Below are positions 1 through 7,198 of a stretch of 17,667 bases of DNA, one piece after another. The position numbers were made by a program, and so were the translations under genes. This stretch comes from an uncultured Muribaculaceae bacterium (GTDB taxonomy: Bacteria; Bacteroidota; Bacteroidia; Bacteroidales; Muribaculaceae), in assembly GCA_934663645.1 (NCBI GenBank), contig CAKUKR010000048.1, positions 1 through 17,667 of the forward strand, given 5' to 3'. The notes below the pieces were generated by a model, which worked only from the letters and a program-made list of their open reading frames with translations, had not been told where the DNA came from and did no database searches. Positions within the stretch are counted from its first letter, which is position 1; each line of letters starts with the position of its first letter.

Positions 1-688
1 GGAGCGAGGCGTTCTCCTCTTCGGCAAATGTTATTGCGGCGTTGCACTCCTCGGCCTTTCGCGTGAACACGTCGCGTATTTCGCCTTGTGCCTCCCCTAT
101 CACCACGGGTATGCCGGGCTTGATGATGCCGGCTTTTTCCGATGCGATCTTGGGCAGGGTGTCGCCGAGGAACTGCGTATGGTCTTTTGATATGTTGGTG
201 ATGACGCAGCCGATGGGGGTGATGATGTTGGTCGAGTCGAGCCGTCCGCCCATGCCGACCTCAATGACGGCATAGTCCACGCGCTCTGCGCTGAACCAGT
301 CGAAAGCCATCATCATGGTCAGCTCGAAGAACGAGGGGTGTCCGTCGTATCCGCAGGCGATGAAGCGTGTGACGAAGTCGGTCACATTGTCCTGCGGTAT
401 CATGTCGCCGTTGATGCGTATGCGCTCGCGGAAATCGACGAGGTGGGGCGAGGTGTAGAGGGCTGTCTTGTAGCCCTGCGACTGCAAGATGGCAGCTATG
501 GCGTGTGAGCAGCTGCCCTTGCCGTTTGTTCCGGCAACGTGAACAGACTTGAAGCGGCGGTGCGGGTGGCCGAAAAATGCGTCAAGTTTTTCGCTGGTCT
601 GAAGCCCTGGTTTGTAAGCGGCTGCACCGATGCGTGAAAACATCGGCAGCTGGCGGTAGAGGTACTCTAATGATTCGTTATAGTCCAT
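1..688 (-). CDS. folC: Bifunctional folylpolyglutamate synthase/dihydrofolate synthase, N-terminal part (partial)
   Basis: FolC adds L-glutamate to dihydropteroate (making dihydrofolate) and extends the polyglutamate tail of folates in the cytoplasm, using ATP. The frame is open from an ATG at 688 to the left edge, giving about 229 of the roughly 430 residues usual for the family; the C-terminal domain lies outside the window. Visible Mur-ligase-type motifs are the P-loop AGTNGKGS (about residues 52-59), TSPHL, VGMGGRLDSTN, a KDH motif and the IASEKAGIIKPGIP stretch, in the expected FolC order. The start begins MDYNESLEYLY, typical of Bacteroidales FolC. The ATG lies inside the end of the upstream chromate-transporter gene (11-nt overlap, 678-688), so the three genes are probably one translationally coupled transcript. 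Identity is firm; only completeness is unknown. Confidence 0.96.
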   Translation of the reverse strand, partial: MDYNESLEYLYRQLPMFSRIGAAAYKPGLQTSEKLDAFFGHPHRRFKSVHVAGTNGKGSCSHAIAAILQSQGYKTALYTSPHLVDFRERIRINGDMIPQDNVTDFVTRFIACGYDGHPSFFELTMMMAFDWFSAERVDYAVIEVGMGGRLDSTNIITPIGCVITNISKDHTQFLGDTLPKIASEKAGIIKPGIPVVIGEAQGEIRDVFTRKAEECNAAITFAEEENASL

Positions 689-1286
689 AGATGATAAATC
701 CGGCTATCCCGGCCAGTGTGATGACGAGGATAGGATGCAGTTTGATGCGCTTGCCCCGCCACGGTATGCGGAAAAACACGAGGCAAAACGCTGCTATACA
801 TATTATTATATTAGTGATAAGTTGCCAGTTTATGTTGTTCGGGTTGAAGTTGGGTCCGTTCATAAGCAGTATTGCCGCAGAGGCTATCAGCCCGACCACG
901 ACGGGGCGCAACCCGGAGAAAATCGCTTTGATGACACCGCTGTCCTGGTGGCGGCGTATGAAATGCGAGCTGTAGAGGACTAGGAAGAACGAGGGCAGCA
1001 CCACGGCAAGCGTGGCGATGCACGAGCCGAGCAGCCCCCACCAAACGGCAGACAGTTCGGGATTGACGCTCGCCGGGGCGGCATAGCCTATGTATGTCGC
1101 GGAGTTGATGCCTATCGGGCCGGGTGTCATCTGCGAGACAGCCACGATGTCGGTAAACGTCTGCTCCTTAATCCAGCCGTGGCCTACTACCTCGTTCTGC
1201 ACGAGCGAGAGCATGGCATACCCGCCGCCGAACCCGAACAGCCCTATTTTGACGTAAGCGCGTATCAGTTGCCAGAATATCGTCAT
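678..1286 (-). CDS. Chromate transporter family protein (short CHR, second of a pair)
   Basis: This is a 202-residue membrane protein of the CHR (ChrA) family. Characterised long members export chromate; the substrate of short paired members in Bacteroidales is uncertain. The protein starts MTIFWQLIRAYVKIGLFGFGGGYAML and carries the family hallmark FGFGGG near the N-terminus, then SQMTPGPIGINSATYIGY, then several hydrophobic helices (for example near IATLAVVLPSFFLVLY and VVVGLIASAAILLM). It ends with a membrane segment finishing GFIIYGL. The length equals one CHR domain, so it should pair with the preceding gene to form the usual two-domain unit. The ATG at 1286 is chosen because ATGA (1283-1286) overlaps the stop of the upstream partner and homology begins there. 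An in-frame ATG at 1856 is rejected because it only extends through the partner gene in a wrong frame. Confidence 0.9.
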   Translation of the reverse strand: MTIFWQLIRAYVKIGLFGFGGGYAMLSLVQNEVVGHGWIKEQTFTDIVAVSQMTPGPIGINSATYIGYAAPASVNPELSAVWWGLLGSCIATLAVVLPSFFLVLYSSHFIRRHQDSGVIKAIFSGLRPVVVGLIASAAILLMNGPNFNPNNINWQLITNIIICIAAFCLVFFRIPWRGKRIKLHPILVITLAGIAGFIIYGL

Positions 1287-1921
1287 GACCGTTTGGATTT
1301 TTTGCCGGCAGTCTTGCGGCGTGAATACAGGAAATGGAGGTAGCCCCCGAGTGCTCCGAGGACAATGTAGAGGACGGGGTTGGAAATGAAGCCGAGGTCG
1401 AGGGAAATCATAGCCGCCACAAGCACAGGTATCCATATCGTGCGTATGCCGATTTTGGCTGAACGCGCAGAGGTGATGACCGGCGCGATGATGAGCGCGA
1501 CCACAGCAGGGCGTATGCCCATGAATATGGCGGAGAGGACATGGTTGTTCTTGATGGTCTCCGGGGTCAGGAAAATGGCAATTGCCAGGATGATGACAAA
1601 CGAGGGTATGATCGTGCCGAGCGAGGCGCATACGCTTCCGCGAAAGCCGCGTATCTTGTCGCCCACTGAACAGGCTATGTTGACAGCCAGGATGCCCGGC
1701 AGCGACTGCGCTATCGCCAGCAGGTCGAGAAACTCGTCGCGCTCTATCCAGTGGTTCTTGTCCACGATTTCGCGCTCGATAATGGAAATCATCGCCCAGC
1801 CGCCTCCGAAAGTGAACGCGCCTATCTTGAGAAAAGACAGGAACAGGCGCAGACACTGGTGAGGTGTCCGCCGAGCAGCCGCGTCAGCCGATTCGCATAT
1901 CCGTGAGTCCGAAGAATTCAT
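1283..1921 (-). CDS. Chromate transporter family protein (short CHR, first of a pair)
   Basis: This is a 212-residue single-domain CHR family membrane protein. After a polar N-terminus (MNSSDSRICESADAAARR), the family signature appears as FLKIGAFTFGGGWAMISIIERE, followed by IAQSLPGILAVNIACSVG and further hydrophobic segments near IIPSFVIILAIAIFL and AVVALIIAPVI. The tail is very basic (SRRKTAGKKSKRS), consistent with a cytoplasmic C-terminus. It is the first gene of a minus-strand operon: the stop overlaps the next CHR gene by 4 nt, and folC follows. The start at 1921 sits about 20 nt downstream of a TACTTTTG promoter element. The two short CHR proteins presumably form a heterodimer equivalent to one long ChrA. 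Chromate itself need not be the physiological substrate; another oxyanion is possible. Longer upstream starts would run back into the dnaE terminator and are rejected. Confidence 0.9.
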   Translation of the reverse strand: MNSSDSRICESADAAARRTPHQCLRLFLSFLKIGAFTFGGGWAMISIIEREIVDKNHWIERDEFLDLLAIAQSLPGILAVNIACSVGDKIRGFRGSVCASLGTIIPSFVIILAIAIFLTPETIKNNHVLSAIFMGIRPAVVALIIAPVITSARSAKIGIRTIWIPVLVAAMISLDLGFISNPVLYIVLGALGGYLHFLYSRRKTAGKKSKRS

Positions 1922-1941
1922 AGTATGTCGATTTCCGGGTG

Positions 1942-1949
1942 CAAAAGTA
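1942..1949 (-). promoter_or_regulatory. Bacteroidetes-type -7 promoter element for the CHR-CHR-folC operon
   Basis: Read on the minus strand this is TACTTTTG, a full match to the TAnnTTTG consensus of the Bacteroidetes primary sigma factor. It lies about 20 nt upstream of the first CHR start codon, leaving a leader of roughly 14 nt. A good TTTG at -33 is not evident, so the site may be weak or rely on other contacts. Confidence 0.6.
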
Positions 1950-1984
1950 ATAAATTCCGGGGTGATTGCCCACACGTTTCGGCG

Positions 1985-2017
1985 GAAAAACGCCGTTGCC
2001 GAGCAGTGGCAACGGCG
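1985..2017 (-). terminator. Rho-independent terminator of dnaE
   Basis: A perfect 10-bp inverted repeat (1991-2000 with 2008-2017, CGCCGTTGCC/GGCAACGGCG) encloses a 7-nt loop. On the minus strand it is followed directly by TTTTTCC. It lies 38 nt past the dnaE stop, ahead of the promoter of the CHR operon, so dnaE and the CHR genes are separate transcription units. Confidence 0.85.
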
Positions 2018-2054
2018 GTATGACAGCCGTGGTGGCGGCAATATGCTGAATGGG

Positions 2055-5000
2055 TCAGCTGACCTTGACCTGCAATATTCCTGACACGCCGCTGATGGAA
2101 TCCATGAGCTCCTTGCAGATACGGTAACGCTTGCGCGAGCGCACATCGATGCTCTGCGGCACACGTGCATCAGCGATATTTATCGCCAGCCGGAGCGTTC
2201 CGCCCCCCTTCTCCTTGGGCTTCAACTCAAACTCCTTTAGAGCCAAGCCGAGGCCAGAGTCGGAGATGTTGCTGTCTATCCAGAGAGTCAGCTCGTTGGC
2301 TATATGACCGACCTTGTCGGCGAGCGGCGAAATCTCGGCAATGTTCATTCTCACGTCGCCGGGCTTGAAGCGGTCAGGGGCAAACGAAATGCGCATGAAC
2401 ACCGCAGCACCGGGGACAAGCATACCGCTGAACTGCTCGTAAGACTTGCCGAAGAGGCGCAGCTCCGTCTTGCCGGAGAAGTCCTCGATTTCGAGTATGC
2501 CGTAAGGCGTGCCCTTGCGCGAAATCTTGGTGGTGAACGCCGTTACCAGCCCTCCCATAGTCAAGTCGCCGCGTATCTCCTCGGGGCGGGTCGGCTGACG
2601 GTCCTGGAACTCGGAGCATGGGGTGTTGCAGCCGTAAGTCACCTCCATGTAGTACTTGTCGAGCGGATGTGCCGAGAGGTAGATCGACACTAGGCGTTTC
2701 TCCTCCTCGAGGCGTTTGAGGTCAGACCACCGCTCCACCTGCGGATAGGGCGGCTTGTTGGTCTCGATAGGCTCGAGGTCGCCGAACAGGCTCGCCTGCA
2801 CCGAGTTGCGGTCTGCCTGGAAACGCTGCCCGTATTTCACGAGCATATCGGAATATGTGGTGTCAAACATCTCATGGACGAACATCTCGCGGCACACGTT
2901 CTCAAAACAGTCGAAGCAGCCGGCCAGAGCAAGGCTCTCGATAGTGGCGCGGTTGCATGCCGACAGGTTGACGCGCTCCACGAAGTCGTATATGTCGCGG
3001 AAGGGGCCGTTGGCCTCACGCTCGCTGATGATAGCATTTACCGCGCCCGAACCCACGCCGCGTATTCCGCCGAGGCCGAAGCGCACCTGGCCGCCGCTGG
3101 TGACGCTGAACTTCTCGAAAGACTCGTTGATGTCCGGGCCTTTTACCACAACGCCCATGTTGCGGCACTCGTCCATAAACTTCTTCAGCTTGTCAGAGCT
3201 GGTGAGGTTGCAGCTCAGCACGCCAGCCATGTACTCGGCGGGATAGTTGGCCTTGAGGTATGCCGTCTGGTATGCCACCCAGCTGTAGCAAGTGGCGTGG
3301 CTCTTGTTGAAGGCGTATGACGCGAATTTCTCCCAGTCAGCCCAAATCTTCTCAAGCACCTTGGGGTCGTAGCCGTTGCTCTTGCCACCCTCGATGAACT
3401 TGGGCTTCATGGCATCGACGATAGCCTTCTTCTTCTTACCCATCGCCTTACGGAGCGCGTCGCTCTCGCCGCGTGTGAAGTTGGCGAGCAGACGCGAGAG
3501 GAGCATGACCTGCTCCTGATAGACCGTAATGCCGTAAGTGTCTTTCAGATACTTCTCCATGACGGGTATGTCGTAGACTATCGGCTGGCGGCCGTGGCGG
3601 CGTGCGATGAAGTCGGGGATATAGTCCATAGGGCCCGGGCGGTAGAGGGCGTTCATGGCGATGAGGTCCTCAAACTTGGAGGGCTGCAGCTCGCGCAGCG
3701 ACCGCTGCATGCCCACTGACTCAAACTGGAACGTGGCAGTGGTGTTGCCATCGCAATAGAGCTTGAACGTCGCAGGGTCGTCCAGCGGGATATGGTCAAT
3801 GTCAATCTCGATGCCGCGGGACTTGCGTATGTTGGCAAGCACCTCCTTGATAATGGAGAGTGTCTTCAGCCCGAGGAAGTCCATCTTGATAAGGCCAGTC
3901 TGCTCGATGACACTCCCCTCATACTGCGTCGAAATCACCTTCGAGCCGTCGGCATCCTCGCCCATCATGACTGGCACCCAGTCGGTGATGTCGTCGCGGC
4001 AGATGATGACACCGCAAGCGTGCACGCCCGTAGTGCGCACGTTGCCCTCGAGCTGCGGAGCGTACTTTATCACCTCGCGTATGTTCGGGTTGGGGCTGTC
4101 AGCCTCTGCCGCCAGCTCCTTGACATACTTCATGCAGTTCTTGAAATTCACCTTGACCGACTTGCCGTCCACCTCGGGCAGCTTGTCGGGGATAAGGCGT
4201 GCGAGGCGGTTGGACTCGGCCAGAGGCACCTCCATGATTTTCGCCATATCCTTGATAGCGGACTTAGTCGCCATGGTCTGGTAGGTGATGATGTGCGCCA
4301 CCTTCTCCGCGCCGTATTTCTCGGTCACATATTTCAGCACCTCATACCGGCCGTCGTCGTCGAAGTCCACATCGATATCAGGCAGCGAGATACGGTCAGG
4401 GTTGAGGAAACGCTCAAACAGCAGGTCGTATTTTATAGGGTCAATGTCGGTGATGCCGAGGCAGTATGCAGCCGCGCTTCCGGCAGCAGAGCCACGTCCG
4501 GGGCCCACGCTCACGCCGAGCTTGTTGCGGGCGGCGTTGATGAAGTCCTGCACAATGAGGAAGTAGCCCGGAAAACCCATGGTCTTCATGATGTACAGCT
4601 CGAAATTGAGCCGCTCCTTGACATCATCGGGCAGCGGGTCGCCGTAACGCTTCACCGCGCCCTCCATGGTCAGCTTGCGCAGGTAGTCGGCTTCGAGCTT
4701 GATACGGTACAGCTTGTCATATCCGCCCAGCTTGGCAATCTTCTTCTCGCCGTCAGCCTCGCTCATCACCACATTGCCGTTCTCGTCGCGGGTAAACTCG
4801 TCGAACAGGTCACGCTCCGTCAGCGTCTCGCGATACTGCGCTTCGGTGCCGAATGATTCGGGAATGTCGAATGTCGGCATGATCGGGGCATGGTCTATGG
4901 AGTAAGTCTCCACCTTGTCGAGGATTTCCTGCGTATTGTCAATAGCCTCGGGAATGTCGGCAAATATCTCGCGCATCTGCTCGGTAGACTTCAGCCACTC

Positions 5001-5774
5001 CTGCTTGGTATAGTGCATCCGCGGCTCGTTGAACCGCTTCTGCGTCGAGATGCAAATCAGGCGGTCATGCGCCTCGCCGTCAGCCTCCTCCACGAAATGC
5101 ACGTCGTTGGTGGCGACTACCTTGATGTCATATTTGCGTGCAAACTGGAGCAGCACCTCGTTGACCTTGCACTGCTGCGGGTACACATCGACATTGGCAT
5201 TGGGCTTGTCTGTCTTGTGCCGCTGCAACTCGATGTAATAGTCATCGCCGAATACCTCCTTGAACCAGCGCACACGCTCCTCGGCAAGTTCCAAACGCCC
5301 CTCGGCAATGTGGCGCGGCACTTCGCCGCCCAGGCACGCCGAGCATACGATCAGCCCCTCGTGATGCTCCGCCAGTTCGTATCGGTCGGTGCGGGCATGA
5401 TAGTAGAACCCTTCAGTCCATGCCTTGCTGACGAGCTTGATCAGGTTGTGGTAGCCCTTCTCGTTCTTTGCCAGCACTATGAGGTGGTATCCCTTGTCGT
5501 TCTTGTCCTTGCGGTCAGTCAGGCGGTCGGCGGCGCAATACATCTCGCAGCCGAGTATCGGCTTGAACTTCTCATCATCGCCGCGCTTGGAGTTGACCTC
5601 TTCAACATAGTTAAAGAACTCCTTGATGCCGAACATGTTGCCGTGGTCAGTAAGGGCGATGCCGCGCATGCCGAGGTCGATAGCCTTGTTGACGAGGCCT
5701 TTTACAGAAGCCTTGCCGTCAAGCAGGCTGTACTGCGAGTGCACATGGAGGTGTGTGAATGGGATGTCTGACAT
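2055..5774 (-). CDS. dnaE: DNA polymerase III subunit alpha (DnaE)
   Basis: This is the replicative DNA polymerase catalytic subunit, 1239 residues, within the family's normal range. Domains in order: an N-terminal PHP domain (about 1-280); a palm with catalytic aspartates D466 and D468 in PDIDVDF and D632 in IKMDFLGL; a GPGRGSAAGS element before the palm; fingers with YQEQVM; a tandem HhH region; a beta-clamp-binding peptide QASLF at 993-997; and a C-terminal OB-fold followed by a small tail domain. All nine PHP metal ligands known from mycobacterial/Thermus-type alpha subunits appear present (H10, H12, D19, H44, E77, H97, C147, D224, H226), unlike E. coli where the site is degraded. The start at 5774 (MSDIPFTHLHVHSQYS) matches family N-termini; an in-frame ATG 28 codons upstream adds unrelated sequence. 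It is a single-gene unit with its own terminator. No convincing TAnnTTTG was found just upstream. Confidence 0.98.
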   Translation of the reverse strand: MSDIPFTHLHVHSQYSLLDGKASVKGLVNKAIDLGMRGIALTDHGNMFGIKEFFNYVEEVNSKRGDDEKFKPILGCEMYCAADRLTDRKDKNDKGYHLIVLAKNEKGYHNLIKLVSKAWTEGFYYHARTDRYELAEHHEGLIVCSACLGGEVPRHIAEGRLELAEERVRWFKEVFGDDYYIELQRHKTDKPNANVDVYPQQCKVNEVLLQFARKYDIKVVATNDVHFVEEADGEAHDRLICISTQKRFNEPRMHYTKQEWLKSTEQMREIFADIPEAIDNTQEILDKVETYSIDHAPIMPTFDIPESFGTEAQYRETLTERDLFDEFTRDENGNVVMSEADGEKKIAKLGGYDKLYRIKLEADYLRKLTMEGAVKRYGDPLPDDVKERLNFELYIMKTMGFPGYFLIVQDFINAARNKLGVSVGPGRGSAAGSAAAYCLGITDIDPIKYDLLFERFLNPDRISLPDIDVDFDDDGRYEVLKYVTEKYGAEKVAHIITYQTMATKSAIKDMAKIMEVPLAESNRLARLIPDKLPEVDGKSVKVNFKNCMKYVKELAAEADSPNPNIREVIKYAPQLEGNVRTTGVHACGVIICRDDITDWVPVMMGEDADGSKVISTQYEGSVIEQTGLIKMDFLGLKTLSIIKEVLANIRKSRGIEIDIDHIPLDDPATFKLYCDGNTTATFQFESVGMQRSLRELQPSKFEDLIAMNALYRPGPMDYIPDFIARRHGRQPIVYDIPVMEKYLKDTYGITVYQEQVMLLSRLLANFTRGESDALRKAMGKKKKAIVDAMKPKFIEGGKSNGYDPKVLEKIWADWEKFASYAFNKSHATCYSWVAYQTAYLKANYPAEYMAGVLSCNLTSSDKLKKFMDECRNMGVVVKGPDINESFEKFSVTSGGQVRFGLGGIRGVGSGAVNAIISEREANGPFRDIYDFVERVNLSACNRATIESLALAGCFDCFENVCREMFVHEMFDTTYSDMLVKYGQRFQADRNSVQASLFGDLEPIETNKPPYPQVERWSDLKRLEEEKRLVSIYLSAHPLDKYYMEVTYGCNTPCSEFQDRQPTRPEEIRGDLTMGGLVTAFTTKISRKGTPYGILEIEDFSGKTELRLFGKSYEQFSGMLVPGAAVFMRISFAPDRFKPGDVRMNIAEISPLADKVGHIANELTLWIDSNISDSGLGLALKEFELKPKEKGGGTLRLAINIADARVPQSIDVRSRKRYRICKELMDSISGVSGILQVKVS

Positions 5775-5814
5775 ATTCGTATGCTTTACAACGAGTTGAC
5801 GCAACCGGGCAGAA

Positions 5815-5836
5815 GCACGCCAGCAGTCAGGCGTGT
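5815..5836 (-). other. Small hairpin in the dnaE leader
   Basis: CACGCC (5816-5821) and GGCGTG (5830-5835) form a perfect 6-bp stem with an 8-nt loop, extendable by a G-U pair. It sits about 40 nt upstream of the dnaE start. There is no U-tract after it on either strand, so it is not an intrinsic terminator. Its role is unknown, and an inverted repeat this short could arise by chance. Confidence 0.35.
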
Positions 5837-5888
5837 AAGCCGTTCCCCGGAGAGACAACCGGCGAGGGTGACAGTATCAATGTATCTA

Positions 5889-5931
5889 CAAAAAGAAAAA
5901 GAGGAAAGAACCTTCCGGCAATTTCCTCTTT
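5889..5931 (-). terminator. Rho-independent terminator of tRNA-Glu
   Basis: A perfect 10-bp repeat AAAGAGGAAA/TTTCCTCTTT (5898-5907 with 5922-5931) is followed on the minus strand by a T-rich run (TTTCTTTTTGT). It begins 4 nt beyond the tRNA 3' end. It ends the tRNA transcript before dnaE, so the two are probably not cotranscribed in the main. Confidence 0.85.
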
Positions 5932-5934
5932 CAG

Positions 5935-6006
5935 TAGCCGATCCGGGACTCGAACCCGAGTCTCCACCGTGAGAGGGTGGCGTGCTAACCGCTACACTAA
6001 TCGGCC
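5935..6006 (-). tRNA. tRNA-Glu (anticodon CTC)
   Basis: This is a 72-nt cloverleaf on the minus strand. The acceptor arm is GGCCGAT paired with ATCGGCT (a G-U first pair, as in my recollection of Bacteroides tRNA-Glu), with discriminator A. The D stem is GTGT/GCAC with loop AGCGGTTA. The anticodon stem is CCACC/GGTGG with loop CTCTCAC, giving anticodon CTC (Glu, codon GAG). The T arm carries GGTTCGAGTCC. The 3' CCA is not encoded; the sequence after A73 is CTGAAAG. A strong promoter lies upstream and a terminator directly downstream, so it is a single-tRNA transcript. GAG is frequent in the neighbouring GC-rich genes, which fits a dedicated CTC isoacceptor. Confidence 0.96.
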
Positions 6007-6049
6007 ATTATTTCAAACTCAAGGAGCAGTGTCCCCTTGTTTTCGAGTG

Positions 6050-6081
6050 CAAAGTTACTGCCTTTTGGCGAAACTGCCAAA
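6050..6081 (-). promoter_or_regulatory. Promoter of tRNA-Glu
   Basis: On the minus strand, TTTG (6078-6081), a 20-nt spacer and TAACTTTG (6050-6057) make a near-perfect Bacteroidetes primary-sigma promoter. The -7 box ends 43 nt upstream of the tRNA 5' end. Confidence 0.85.
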
Positions 6082-6168
6082 TCTTTCGGCAAAAAAAATT
6101 CGACTATTTTCATCACGAGCAATTACACAGCTGAATATCAACCAAATAAAAAACACACAAATTCAGGC

Positions 6169-6199
6169 TTTGCCATACCGCGCATTTTTCATACCTTTG
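6169..6199 (+). promoter_or_regulatory. Promoter of the SDR-like/thioredoxin/TPR-HTH operon
   Basis: TTTG (6169-6172), a 19-nt spacer and TACCTTTG (6192-6199) match the Bacteroidetes -33/-7 consensus. The expected start site is near 6206, giving a leader of about 24 nt before the ATG at 6230. It is divergent from the tRNA promoter, with about 90 nt between the two -33 boxes. Confidence 0.85.
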
Positions 6200-6229
6200 C
6201 GGTAGCGTAAAAACGCACGCAGACACACC

Positions 6230-6763
6230 ATGGCAGACAACTACCTGGAACGCAGAATGGAGGAATACCGCAACGGCACACTGGCGCAATCGCTGCGCCG
6301 CAGTGTCGCGATGACCCGCAAACGCCCCAAAAGCCGGTACGAGGCTCTGCGCGTGCTTGTGGTATGCCCCAGCCTCAACGCCGATGCCGAAAAGCTGATA
6401 CGCTCCTTCGCCGCCCGGCGATGCCGCATCTCGTTTGCCAGCGACAACCGCGCTGCCGGCAACGCACTCGCACAGTCCTGCGGCGCACGCTTCTACCCGA
6501 CAGACGATATAAGCGACGAGTCCATGGCACATACAGCAGAAGCCGCTGCCAAGCACTACGGCAGCCTGGACGCCATTATATATTGTGGCGAGGAGGCTCG
6601 TGACTTGCGCAAAATAGCCTCTGCTGCGAACCTACCAGAGGAATACCTGTTGCTGACCGCATCACGCGAAGACTTGCCAGACACCTGTCATTTCAATACC
6701 AGCGACGAGGACTTTGCCCTCCGCTGCCTGACTTATTGCGCAAATCCGACAACACATCAATAG
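6230..6763 (+). CDS. Degenerate short-chain-dehydrogenase-like protein, small Rossmann-type
   Basis: This is a 177-residue cytoplasmic protein without signal peptide or membrane segment. The N-terminus (MADNYLERRMEEYRNGTLAQ) and the alternating strand-helix pattern resemble small Bacteroidales SDR-like proteins. There is a strand ALRVLVV, then CRISFASDN, then RFYPTDDISDE, then an AAAKHYGSLDAIIYC segment, which parallels the SDR helix and strand ending LDVLVNNAG. However, the glycine-rich TGxxxGxG nucleotide loop is replaced by CPSLNADAE, and no YxxxK catalytic pair is present; the chain also stops after a half fold. It is therefore unlikely to be an active NAD(P)-dependent reductase and may bind a ligand or partner. 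It is the first gene of a plus-strand operon, followed 9 nt later by the thioredoxin lipoprotein. The fold call is moderate; the function is unknown. Confidence 0.75.
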   Translation: MADNYLERRMEEYRNGTLAQSLRRSVAMTRKRPKSRYEALRVLVVCPSLNADAEKLIRSFAARRCRISFASDNRAAGNALAQSCGARFYPTDDISDESMAHTAEAAAKHYGSLDAIIYCGEEARDLRKIASAANLPEEYLLLTASREDLPDTCHFNTSDEDFALRCLTYCANPTTHQ

Positions 6764-6772
6764 GACCAACCC

Positions 6773-7198
6773 ATGAAAACAACCAAATCCATCCGCAAAT
6801 TCTTTTGCATGACAGCCCTCGCGACATTCTTTGCCGCCCTCCCCTCTTGCGGAGGCTCATCGTCCGGAACCGACGAGCAGAAAGAGCAGACTGGACATGA
6901 ACAGGCAACGGCCTCCGAGGATGCGCCGACGGTCATTGACTTCTACGCCGACTGGTGCGGCCCGTGCCAGCAGTTCCGCCCAATATTCCACGCTGCGGAA
7001 AAGAAGTACGCCGGCCTCGTAAACTTCGAGACCGTCAACATCGACGAGCAGAAAGATTTGGCAGAACAGTACGGCATCACATCGATACCGACAATCGTAT
7101 TCCTCTACGGCGACGGCGAGGAAGCCACACGCTTCGTCGGCGCAATGTCCGCTGACGACTTCAACGCCGCAATCGACATCATGCTCGGCGACGAATGA
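6773..7198 (+). CDS. Thioredoxin-domain lipoprotein
   Basis: This 141-residue exported thiol-disulfide protein has an N-terminal lipoprotein signal (MKTTKSIRKFF, hydrophobic stretch, lipobox LPSC with C26 as the lipidated cysteine). A low-complexity acidic/serine linker (about 27-50) tethers a thioredoxin fold (about 50-140). The active site is WCGPC (C62, C65) in FYADWCGPCQQF, the classic sequence for disulfide reduction, and the cis-proline motif SIPT follows. After C26 comes GGSSSG rather than an immediate acidic stretch, so surface export is not clearly signalled; a periplasm-facing lipoprotein is the simplest reading. It is the middle gene of the operon, with the stop overlapping the next start (ATGA at 7195-7198), implying tight coupling to the membrane regulator. 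The electron donor and substrates are unknown. Confidence 0.93.
   Translation: MKTTKSIRKFFCMTALATFFAALPSCGGSSSGTDEQKEQTGHEQATASEDAPTVIDFYADWCGPCQQFRPIFHAAEKKYAGLVNFETVNIDEQKDLAEQYGITSIPTIVFLYGDGEEATRFVGAMSADDFNAAIDIMLGDE

Noticed and set aside
678..1856. A 392-residue version of the second CHR protein
   Set aside because: The first ~190 residues are an out-of-frame reading of the first CHR gene; family homology and the ATGA junction place the start at 1286.
3792..4856. A 354-codon plus-strand open frame opposite dnaE
   Set aside because: It is antisense to the conserved DnaE polymerase core, has low-complexity His/Leu/Val-rich sequence with no recognisable domain, and is the usual by-product of GC-rich codon bias on the opposite strand.
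4890..5771. A 293-codon plus-strand open frame opposite the dnaE PHP region
   Set aside because: It is a mirror of conserved DnaE codons, has no promoter or recognisable domain, and ends at the dnaE start.
5775..5858. A 28-residue N-terminal extension of DnaE
   Set aside because: The added residues do not resemble DnaE N-termini, and MSDIPFTHLHVHSQYS is the standard start for the family.
5759..6205. Plus-strand open frames over the tRNA region
   Set aside because: They run through the tRNA gene and its terminator on the opposite strand and have no family features.
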